Source: Clostridiales bacterium | Lineage (GTDB): Bacteria; Bacillota; Clostridia; Christensenellales; Borkfalkiaceae | Length of the DNA: 57,361 bases | Direction of reading: 5' to 3' | NCBI GenBank assembly: GCA_022781715.1 | Contig: JALETB010000022.1 | Coordinates: 1-57,361 of the forward strand | Part shown: one piece after another, positions 50,452-57,361 of the stretch | How the letters are laid out: each line of letters opens with the position of its first letter | Numbering within the stretch: position 1 is the first letter of the stretch | Translations under genes and position numbers: made by a program | Notes under the pieces: generated by a model | What the model was told of the DNA's origin: nothing | Databases searched by the model: none | The model's input: only the letters and a program-made list of their open reading frames with translations

Positions 50452-50453
50452 CG

Positions 50454-52424
50454 ATGGAAAAAAAGAAATTTATATTACATTCCGAATATAAGCCGACGGG
50501 CGACCAGCCCGAAGCGATAAAAAGCCTCACCGAAGGCATCGAGGACGGGCTTCGTTCGCAGGTGCTTGTCGGCGTAACGGGCAGCGGAAAAACGTTCACC
50601 ATGGCTAACGTAATTCAGAACGTTCAACGCCCCGCGCTCGTCATAGCGCACAACAAAACACTCGCGGCGCAACTCTGCAACGAGTTCCGCGAGTTTTTCC
50701 CCGAAAACAGAGTGGAATATTTTGTTTCCTATTACGATTATTATCAGCCGGAGTCGTATATTCCCTCAACGGATACTTATATAGAAAAAGACCTTTCGAT
50801 AAACGACGAGATCGATAAACTCCGCCATAGCGCGACTTGCAGTCTGGCGGAGCGTAACGACGTAATAGTCGTAGCGTCCGTTTCGTGCATTTACGGGCTC
50901 GGCGCGCCGGAAGAATATTTCGCCCTCGCCATTTCCGTGCGCGAAGGCGACACGCTCGACCGCGACGAACTCATGCGCAAACTTGTTTCCCGTCAGTACG
51001 AAAGGAAAGATATGGACTTCATGAGGGCGTCGTTCCGCGTTCGGGGCGACGTCGTCGAAATTTTTCCTGCTTCGTCGGATTCGGTTTACGTCCGCGTCGA
51101 ATTTTTCGGCGACGAGGTTGAAAAAATCAGCGAATGCGATTTCGTCACGGGCAAGGTGATTTCCCGCTTGTCGCACGTGGCGATTTTCCCCGCGAGCCAT
51201 TACGCCGTGGGCGACGAAAAAATGGAGGACTCCTTAAAGCGTATTGAAACGGATATGCGCGAAGAGGTGGAGGCTCTCAAAAAACAGGATAAACTTCTCG
51301 AGGCGCAAAGGCTTTTGCAGCGCACGAGTTACGATATCGAAATGATGCGGGAGATCGGTTATTGCAGCGGCGTTGAGAATTACAGCCGGTATTTCGACGG
51401 CAGAAAACCCGGCGACCCGCCTTTCACCCTTCTCGATTATTTCCCGAAGAACTTCATAACTTTCATCGACGAAAGTCATATGACCGTTCCGCAGATCCGT
51501 GCGATGTATAACGGCGACAGGTCGAGAAAGCAGAACCTTGTCGATTTCGGTTTCAGACTGAAGTCGGCTTACGACAACCGACCGCTCACGTTCGCGGAGT
51601 TCGATTCGAGAGTGGGGCAGACGATTTTCATTTCCGCCACGCCCGCGCAGTATGAACTTTCGGTTTCGGATAACAACGCGGAGCAGGTCATCCGCCCCAC
51701 GGGGCTTCTCGATCCGCTCGTGGAAGTCCGCCCGACGAAAGGACAGATAGACGACCTGCAGAGCGAAATCGGCAAGACAATCGCCGGAAAGGGCAGGATT
51801 CTCGTCACCACGCTCACCAAGAGAATGGCGGAAAGTCTTACCGACTTTTTGAAAGAACAGTCGATAAAAGTTCGTTATATGCACAGTGACGTGGACACGC
51901 TCGAAAGAATAGACATAATTCAGGAACTTCGCCGCGGCGACATCGACGTGCTTGTCGGGATAAACCTTTTAAGAGAGGGGTTGGACTTGCCGGAAGTGAA
52001 ACTCGTGGCTATTCTCGACGCGGATAAAGAGGGTTTTCTCCGAAGCGACACCGCGCTCATTCAGACGATAGGCAGAACGGCGCGAAACGCCGAGGGCAGA
52101 GTTATAATGTATGCGGACGTAATCACCGATTCGATGCGCCGCGCGATGGACGAAACGGCGAGAAGAAGAAAAATTCAGCAGGAATATAACGAAAAACACG
52201 GTATTGTTCCGAAAACGATAATCAAAAAAATAACCAACACGCTCGAAATATCGAAAAAAGTCGACCCTGCGAAGGAGATTGCGGCGAAGGATATCCCGGA
52301 AGAAATCGAAAAATTGCAGGCGATAATGAAAATCGCTTCCAAAAATCTCGATTTTGAAAAGTGCATCGAACTGCGCGATACGATAGCGAAACTCAAACAA
52401 AGGCTCAGAGCAAGCCTGAAATAA
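50454..52424 (+). CDS. uvrB: Excinuclease ABC subunit B
   Basis: 656 residues, standard length. UvrB binds damaged DNA and hands it to UvrC in nucleotide excision repair. Walker [11 protein letters not shown] (about 37-46), the beta-hairpin region [28 protein letters not shown] (DEAD-like motif), and [14 protein letters not shown] (motif VI) are all visible. The C-terminal UVR motif ([25 protein letters not shown]) is intact. No Shine-Dalgarno precedes ATG 50454 because the upstream duplication fills that position, so translation may be inefficient or coupled. The order uvrB-uvrA is typical. Confidence 0.96.
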   Translation: MEKKKFILHSEYKPTGDQPEAIKSLTEGIEDGLRSQVLVGVTGSGKTFTMANVIQNVQRPALVIAHNKTLAAQLCNEFREFFPENRVEYFVSYYDYYQPESYIPSTDTYIEKDLSINDEIDKLRHSATCSLAERNDVIVVASVSCIYGLGAPEEYFALAISVREGDTLDRDELMRKLVSRQYERKDMDFMRASFRVRGDVVEIFPASSDSVYVRVEFFGDEVEKISECDFVTGKVISRLSHVAIFPASHYAVGDEKMEDSLKRIETDMREEVEALKKQDKLLEAQRLLQRTSYDIEMMREIGYCSGVENYSRYFDGRKPGDPPFTLLDYFPKNFITFIDESHMTVPQIRAMYNGDRSRKQNLVDFGFRLKSAYDNRPLTFAEFDSRVGQTIFISATPAQYELSVSDNNAEQVIRPTGLLDPLVEVRPTKGQIDDLQSEIGKTIAGKGRILVTTLTKRMAESLTDFLKEQSIKVRYMHSDVDTLERIDIIQELRRGDIDVLVGINLLREGLDLPEVKLVAILDADKEGFLRSDTALIQTIGRTARNAEGRVIMYADVITDSMRRAMDETARRRKIQQEYNEKHGIVPKTIIKKITNTLEISKKVDPAKEIAAKDIPEEIEKLQAIMKIASKNLDFEKCIELRDTIAKLKQRLRASLK

Positions 52425-52453
52425 CGAAATAACGTTAAAAAACGACAAATAAC
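52418..52453 (+). repeat. Short tandem duplication spanning the uvrB stop
   Basis: GAAATAACGAAATAACG: two 8-bp GAAATAAC copies, the first containing the stop; a third CAAATAAC ends at the uvrA start. Confidence 0.45.
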
Positions 52454-55282
52454 ATGTTGAATTACATCAGAATAAAAGGGGCTAAGGAAAACAACCTTAA
52501 AAACATCAGCCTCGACATACCGAGAGATAAACTCGTGGTTTTCACTGGGCTATCCGGCAGCGGAAAATCCACGCTGGCGTTCGACACCATTTTCGCCGAA
52601 GGACAGAGAAAGTATATGGAAAGCCTTTCGAGTTACGCGAGAATGTTCCTTGGGCAAATGGAAAAACCTGACGTGGAAAGCATAGAGGGCTTGTCCCCTG
52701 CTATTTCCATAGACCAGAAAACAACGTCCAACAACCCGCGTTCCACCGTGGGAACGGTCACGGAAATTTACGATTATTTAAGACTTTTATATGCGAGGGT
52801 AGGCGTTCCGCATTGCCCCAAGTGCGGCAGAGTGATCGAAAGAACCACGGTCGATTCGATAGCGGAAAAAGTCATGGCTATGGGCGAGGGGAAGAAAATT
52901 CTCGTCAACGCGCCCGTCGTCCGCGGAAGAAAGGGCGAATATTCCAAGCAGATCGAAAGTTACCGCAAAAGCGGCTACGCGAGAATAGAAATCGACGGCT
53001 CGGTTTTCGATTTGTCTGAGGAGATTAAACTCGAAAAAAACATTAAACACAACATTTCCGTCGTCGTGGACAGGCTTATCGTCAAGGACGGAATGAGAAA
53101 ACGCCTTACGGACAGCCTGGAAACGGCTCTCAGACTCGCCGAAGGGCTTGTCGCGATCGAGAGCGACGGCGTAACCACGCTGTATTCCACGAATTACAGT
53201 TGCCCCGATTGCGGAATCTCCATAGAAGAGATAGAGCCGAGATTATTCTCGTTCAACAACCCGTTCGGCGCGTGTCCTGAGTGTAAAGGGCTGGGTTACA
53301 CGCAGAGGATAGACGAAAAACTCGTCATCGGCGACCCGAACAGATCTCTCCGCGAGGGAGCGATGACGGTCACGGGCTGGAATCTCGACACCGGCAGAAT
53401 GACGGAAATGTATTTCCGCGCGCTTTCAAAGCATTACGGATTCAGTCTCGACACGCCCGTCAAAGACCTGCCGCAGGATATCGTGAATATTCTTTTATAC
53501 GGCACGAACGGCGAGAAAATAAGAACCACTTATTCGTCGCGGACGTTCAGTGGCAGTTACGAATCGGCTTACGAGGGCGTGATAAACAATCTCGCCAGAA
53601 GATACAGAGAAACCACGAGCGATTACACCAAGAGCGAAATAGAGAAGTATATGGTCAATTCGCCCTGCTCGGAGTGCCGCGGTTTAAGGCTCAAAAAGGA
53701 AGCGCTCGCCGTCACGGTGGGCAGCCTTAACATCGCTCGGCTTTGCGATTTGCCCGTCGTAAAAATCACGGATTTCATAGATGAACTCGTCCTTTCGGAA
53801 ACGGAGAGCATAATCGCCACGCCGATCGTGAAAGAGATAAAAGCGCGCCTTAAATTCCTCACGGACGTAGGGCTCGGATACCTTACCCTTTCGAGAAGCG
53901 CAGGAACTCTTTCGGGCGGCGAAGCGCAGCGAATAAGGCTCGCAACGCAGATCGGAAGCGGGCTTACGGGCGTGTTGTACATTCTCGACGAGCCGAGCAT
54001 AGGTTTGCACCAGCGCGATAACGAAAAACTCATAAAAACGCTCGAAAGGCTCCGCGATCTAGGGAATACCGTCATCGTCGTCGAACACGACGAAGACACC
54101 ATGCGGGCGGCGGATTATATCGTGGATATAGGTCCTAAGGCAGGCGTTCACGGAGGCGAAGTGGTCGCGACGGGCAGCGTTGAAGATATCTGCAAAGAGC
54201 CGAGGTCGATAACGGGCGATTATCTTTCCGGCAGACGGAAAATCGAAATACCGCTCGCAAGAAAACAGCCCGACGGCAGGTGGCTCAAAATTTTCGGCGC
54301 AAGGCAGAACAACCTTAAAAACGTAAACGTAAAATTCCCCGTCGGGTTATTCACGGCGGTCACGGGCGTTTCGGGCAGCGGCAAGAGTTCGCTCGTAAAC
54401 GAAGTCCTGTTGCCTATAACTTCCAACGAACTCAACGGTTCGAAGATTCGTTACGGCGATTGCGACAAAATCGAGGGTATAGAGTATTTCGATAAAGTCA
54501 TCGCGATCGATCAGTCGCCGATAGGTCGGACGCCGAGGTCGAACGCCGCCACTTACACGGGCGCATTCACCTATATCAGAGAACTTTTCGCCGCGTCGAA
54601 CGACGCTAAGGAAAGGGGTTATAAGGCGGGCAGATTCTCGTTCAACGTTGCCGGAGGCAGATGCGAAAAATGTCAGGGCGACGGCATAATCAAAATCGAA
54701 ATGCACTTCCTGCCGGACGTTTTCGTTCCGTGCGAGCAGTGCAAAGGCAAGAGATATAACCACGAAACTCTTGAAGTTAAATTCAAGGGCAAAAACATTG
54801 CCGACGTTCTCGATATGACGGTGGACGAGGCTGTGGAATATTTCGAAAATATCCCGAGGATTTACTCCAAAATCAAAACGTTGCAGGACGTAGGACTCGG
54901 TTATATAAAACTCGGTCAGCCGGCAACCACGCTTTCGGGCGGCGAGGCTCAAAGGGTTAAACTCGCAACCGAACTCGCAAAACGTTCCACGGGCAGAACG
55001 CTTTATATTCTCGACGAACCCACCACCGGGCTTCACAGTTACGACGTGGACAAACTTATCGGGATTTTAAACAGACTCCGCGATTCGGGCAATACGATAA
55101 TCGTCATCGAGCATAATCTCGACGTGATAAAAGTTGCCGATTACATCGTGGATTTAGGTCCCGAGGGCGGCGACGGCGGCGGAACGGTCATCGCGGAGGG
55201 CAGCCCGGAAAAAGTTGCCGAAAACGAAAAAAGTTATACGGGGCAATTCCTTAAAAAGATGCTCCGGGGGAGATACGAATGA
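52454..55282 (+). CDS. uvrA: Excinuclease ABC subunit A
   Basis: 942 residues, full length. UvrA detects helix distortions and loads UvrB. Both ATPase halves are present: N-terminal Walker [15 protein letters not shown] and signature [12 protein letters not shown] with [12 protein letters not shown], and the second half [32 protein letters not shown] and [11 protein letters not shown]. Zinc modules are [17 protein letters not shown] and [29 protein letters not shown]. The spacing to uvrB is 29 bases and no good Shine-Dalgarno is seen. It overlaps the next membrane-protein gene by four bases. Confidence 0.97.
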   Translation: MLNYIRIKGAKENNLKNISLDIPRDKLVVFTGLSGSGKSTLAFDTIFAEGQRKYMESLSSYARMFLGQMEKPDVESIEGLSPAISIDQKTTSNNPRSTVGTVTEIYDYLRLLYARVGVPHCPKCGRVIERTTVDSIAEKVMAMGEGKKILVNAPVVRGRKGEYSKQIESYRKSGYARIEIDGSVFDLSEEIKLEKNIKHNISVVVDRLIVKDGMRKRLTDSLETALRLAEGLVAIESDGVTTLYSTNYSCPDCGISIEEIEPRLFSFNNPFGACPECKGLGYTQRIDEKLVIGDPNRSLREGAMTVTGWNLDTGRMTEMYFRALSKHYGFSLDTPVKDLPQDIVNILLYGTNGEKIRTTYSSRTFSGSYESAYEGVINNLARRYRETTSDYTKSEIEKYMVNSPCSECRGLRLKKEALAVTVGSLNIARLCDLPVVKITDFIDELVLSETESIIATPIVKEIKARLKFLTDVGLGYLTLSRSAGTLSGGEAQRIRLATQIGSGLTGVLYILDEPSIGLHQRDNEKLIKTLERLRDLGNTVIVVEHDEDTMRAADYIVDIGPKAGVHGGEVVATGSVEDICKEPRSITGDYLSGRRKIEIPLARKQPDGRWLKIFGARQNNLKNVNVKFPVGLFTAVTGVSGSGKSSLVNEVLLPITSNELNGSKIRYGDCDKIEGIEYFDKVIAIDQSPIGRTPRSNAATYTGAFTYIRELFAASNDAKERGYKAGRFSFNVAGGRCEKCQGDGIIKIEMHFLPDVFVPCEQCKGKRYNHETLEVKFKGKNIADVLDMTVDEAVEYFENIPRIYSKIKTLQDVGLGYIKLGQPATTLSGGEAQRVKLATELAKRSTGRTLYILDEPTTGLHSYDVDKLIGILNRLRDSGNTIIVIEHNLDVIKVADYIVDLGPEGGDGGGTVIAEGSPEKVAENEKSYTGQFLKKMLRGRYE

Positions 55283-55794
55283 TAAGAGACGAATATAACA
55301 AAAAGAAGCAAACCACGGCAAAATTCAGCGCGAAGGAAGAGAGAAAAAAGAAGGAACTCGGCGAGCGGAATTATTACGCAATGCAAATCCCCAAAATCAC
55401 GGATATGTGCAAGGCTCTTTCAACGTCGTTTCTCATAACGATGATTTTTCTCGCCATCGCTTATGCAGTGATTCTCCTTTCGTTCATCGTTTTAAGAGGC
55501 ACCGAAACGCCTTACAGCACCACGAAATTTATCGTTTACACGTCGATTTTCGGCGCGCTTGTCGTATTTTTCGTCTTGTGGCATCTGGTCATCAAGCCCG
55601 CCGAACTCAGAAAAGTGGAGAGATATAAGGCGGAAATCGACAGAATAAACGCGGAAAACCTCAAAAAGATGAGTTATCGTTACGTGCCGACGCAGGCGGT
55701 AAACGTCGCCAAATCGACCGACGACGAAAAATGCGCGGCGGAAAACGCAATCAAAACAGCCGAAAATGATAAAAATACGGCGGGCAACGCTTAA
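55279..55794 (+). CDS. Predicted two-helix membrane protein
   Basis: 171 residues. The ATG overlaps the uvrA stop (ATGA). A basic N-terminus ([24 protein letters not shown]) leads into two transmembrane helices ([23 protein letters not shown] and [22 protein letters not shown]). A charged helical C-terminal tail of about 70 residues follows ([24 protein letters not shown]), then a low-complexity Ala/Asn/Lys-rich end. No domain is recognised. The overlap suggests co-expression with uvrA by read-through; a repair role is not supported by the sequence. Confidence 0.72.
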   Translation: MIRDEYNKKKQTTAKFSAKEERKKKELGERNYYAMQIPKITDMCKALSTSFLITMIFLAIAYAVILLSFIVLRGTETPYSTTKFIVYTSIFGALVVFFVLWHLVIKPAELRKVERYKAEIDRINAENLKKMSYRYVPTQAVNVAKSTDDEKCAAENAIKTAENDKNTAGNA

Positions 55795-55830
55795 ATTCAA
55801 GAAAAAAGACGCTTTAAGCATTAAAAATTA

Positions 55831-55859
55831 TTGACTGAAAAGGATAAAAGTGTTAAAAT
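55831..55859 (+). promoter_or_regulatory. Promoter of the M24B peptidase gene
   Basis: TTGACT (55831-55836), 17-base spacer, TAAAAT (55854-55859). The track start at 55831 is the -35 box. Confidence 0.8.
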
Positions 55860-55881
55860 AAATAAACAAATGAGGCGTGAT

Positions 55882-56946
55882 ATGAATTTTAAAAACTATG
55901 ACGTCGCCCTTATAACGGACGAAAAACAGAGAATGTACTTTCTCGGATTTCACAGCACGGCAGGATATGTCCTTATAACCAAGGAAAAAACTTATTTCGT
56001 CGTCGATAACAGATATCTCAAAGCGGCGGAAAAGGCTTTGAAACCCAAGGGAATCGAAGTCGCTCTCGGCGCTGATTATTCTTTCCTTACGCGCCTTGCG
56101 GAAGAAAAGGGTTATAAAACCGTCGCTATAGATTACGGCGTAGTCACTCTTGCCGGGTTCGAAGCGTTAAAGGCTCTGGGTTTCGCTTATGTGGACGCGT
56201 CGGCGGAAATTCGCGACCTTATGTCCGTAAAGACTGAAGAAGAGATAAAATATATCAAAAAGGCTTGCGATATTGCCGAAAAGGCGTGGCTCGACACCCT
56301 TCCTTTCATAAAAGAAGGCGTAACCGAAAGGCAGGTCGCCAACGAACTGGAATATAATTTCAAAAAGAGAGGCGCGTCCGGAACGTCGTTCGATACGATA
56401 GTCGCGTTCGGCAAAAACGCCGCCGTTCCCCACCACGAAACGGGCGACACGAAACTTAAATACGGCGAGTGTGTTCTTATGGACTTCGGCTGCCTTTACA
56501 AAGGTTATTGTTCGGATATGACGAGAACCATGTTCTACGGCGAGCCGACCGAACCTTTCAAAAAAGCCTATCTTGCCGTTCTCACCGCACATATGAAAGC
56601 CGCTGAAGGAATCAAAGAAGGAATGACGGGCAAGGAAGCGGACGGAATCGCGAGAGATGTTCTTTCTTCGCTCGGTTACGGCAAATATTTCACTCACTCG
56701 TTAGGTCACGGCATCGGCGTGAATATTCACGAATATCCGTATCTTTCGCCGAAGGGTGAAGCCGCTCTTAAAAACAACATGGTTTTTTCCAACGAACCGG
56801 GCGTGTATCTCGACGGTAAGTTCGGTATAAGAATAGAGGATAGTTGTCACCTCGAAAACGGAAAGTACAAAACGTTTATGAAAGACGACAAGTCGCTTAT
56901 AATTCTCGGCGGCGACAAAATCAAAAGAGAAAAACTTTACAAATAA
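55882..56946 (+). CDS. Xaa-Pro aminopeptidase (M24B family)
   Basis: 354 residues from ATG 55882, with GAGG 6 bases before; ATG 55870 is an alternative. The N-terminal creatinase-like domain ([24 protein letters not shown]) is followed by the pita-bread metallopeptidase domain. Metal ligands are visible: Asp in [10 protein letters not shown], Asp in [11 protein letters not shown], His in [16 protein letters not shown], Glu in [12 protein letters not shown] and Glu in IRIEDSCH. The enzyme removes an N-terminal residue before proline. It lies 20 bases before efp, an order frequently seen in Firmicutes. Confidence 0.94.
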   Translation: MNFKNYDVALITDEKQRMYFLGFHSTAGYVLITKEKTYFVVDNRYLKAAEKALKPKGIEVALGADYSFLTRLAEEKGYKTVAIDYGVVTLAGFEALKALGFAYVDASAEIRDLMSVKTEEEIKYIKKACDIAEKAWLDTLPFIKEGVTERQVANELEYNFKKRGASGTSFDTIVAFGKNAAVPHHETGDTKLKYGECVLMDFGCLYKGYCSDMTRTMFYGEPTEPFKKAYLAVLTAHMKAAEGIKEGMTGKEADGIARDVLSSLGYGKYFTHSLGHGIGVNIHEYPYLSPKGEAALKNNMVFSNEPGVYLDGKFGIRIEDSCHLENGKYKTFMKDDKSLIILGGDKIKREKLYK

Positions 56947-56966
56947 GAAGTTTAAGGAGATTATTT

Positions 56967-57361
56967 ATGGTACTTGCAGGCGATTTAAGAAAAGGCGTAA
57001 CGATCGAATACGAGGGAAAGGTTTACACCGTTGTGGACTTTCTTCACGTTAAACCCGGTAAGGGTGCGGCGTTCGTCAGAACCACGCTTAAAAACGTTGT
57101 CGAAGGCAAAACTTTGCAGATAACGTTCAACCCCACCGAAAAATTCGAAAACGCCATTATCGAAACGAAGAAGATGACGTATTCGTATAACGACGGCGAA
57201 TTTTATTACTTTATGGACGAAGAATATAACATGGAGCCGCTCACTTACGATCAGGTCGAAGAGGCTTTGAAGTGGATTAAGGAAAACGATCCCGTTACCG
57301 TGAAATTCTACAAGGGTAAAGCCTTTTCCGTCGATTGCGAAAACTTCGTCGAACTTCTCGT
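56967..57361 (+). CDS. efp: Elongation factor P (3' partial)
   Basis: The first 131 residues are in the window; the C-terminal OB domain is cut off by the edge. ATG 56967 has AAGGAGA upstream. The KOW-like N-domain [38 protein letters not shown] contains the Lys of the PGKGAAF loop (about residue 32), the modified site in other species. The next part with [18 protein letters not shown] is typical. EF-P relieves ribosome stalling at polyproline stretches. It directly follows the proline peptidase gene, a conserved pair. Confidence 0.95.
   Translation, partial: MVLAGDLRKGVTIEYEGKVYTVVDFLHVKPGKGAAFVRTTLKNVVEGKTLQITFNPTEKFENAIIETKKMTYSYNDGEFYYFMDEEYNMEPLTYDQVEEALKWIKENDPVTVKFYKGKAFSVDCENFVELL

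Noticed and set aside
1-57361. tRNA or rRNA genes
   Set aside because: No cloverleaf-like or rRNA-like sequence was recognised by eye.

Overview
This window looks like an ordinary chromosomal segment of a low-to-mid GC Gram-positive bacterium of the Clostridia (Bacillota). The evidence is the gene set and order (secD-secF-recJ-rel-MBL hydrolase-hemZ, then rpsO-pnp, uppP, cdaA, a fakA/degV-plsX-acpP block, uvrB-uvrA, an M24 peptidase followed by efp), clean sigma-A type promoters (TTGACA-17-TATAAT), purine-rich Shine-Dalgarno sites and frequent intrinsic terminators. Codon habits and the many small membrane proteins would fit an uncultured gut lineage such as Christensenellales, but that placement is only an inference. 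No phage, conjugative element, IS transposase, CRISPR array, tRNA or rRNA gene was seen. A single large serine recombinase is the only mobile-element-type gene.

Layout. 1-8715: protein export (secD 5'-truncated by the window edge, secF), recJ, bifunctional rel, a glyoxalase-II-like hydrolase and hemZ, tightly packed with ATGA-type overlaps. 8838-11702: rpsO and pnp with structured leader and spacer regions. 11893-19462: uppP, a MATE exporter, a frameshifted diacylglycerol-kinase-like gene, two small unknown proteins, an AbrB-type protein with a methionine-gamma-lyase/aluminium-resistance family enzyme, and a DMT transporter. 19483-24400: a WYL regulator (minus) divergent from a 52-codon ORF plus serine recombinase, then asd and a RimK-like ligase on the minus strand. 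24610-32474: a DUF5685/J-like/membrane-protein operon, rlmD-type methyltransferase, RNase HI with extra domains, a PucR/CdaR-type regulator and an S41 protease. About 32562-32738 minus: a probable 6S RNA gene. 32792-38624: MBL hydrolase, short ComEC, holA, cdaA, a 36-aa membrane peptide and aspartokinase. 38726-48932: a co-directional run with fatty-acid kinase FakA, DegV/FakB, an acyltransferase-like unknown, plsX, acpP, a MATE exporter and a heterodimeric ABC exporter. 48999-57361: small membrane and winged-helix-like proteins, uvrB, uvrA, a membrane protein, an M24B peptidase and the start of efp.

How the genes fit together. The clearest functional unit is fakA-fakB-(acyltransferase)-plsX-acpP: fatty acid would be phosphorylated by FakAB, exchanged onto ACP by PlsX, and the unknown acyltransferase-like protein may use one of these acyl donors. 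The most unusual DNA-level signal is that many genes end in short tandem duplications that include the stop codon and extend into the spacer (uppP, the aluminium-resistance gene, holA, cdaA, plsX, a small membrane protein before uvrB, uvrB, RNase HI; a related 18-bp array follows the gene at 26138). Four exact copies of CTATAAGTCGATTAA, two copies of a 26-bp element and a perfect 18-bp-arm inverted repeat are further unexplained repeats. All functional assignments are by eye from sequence; no database search was run.
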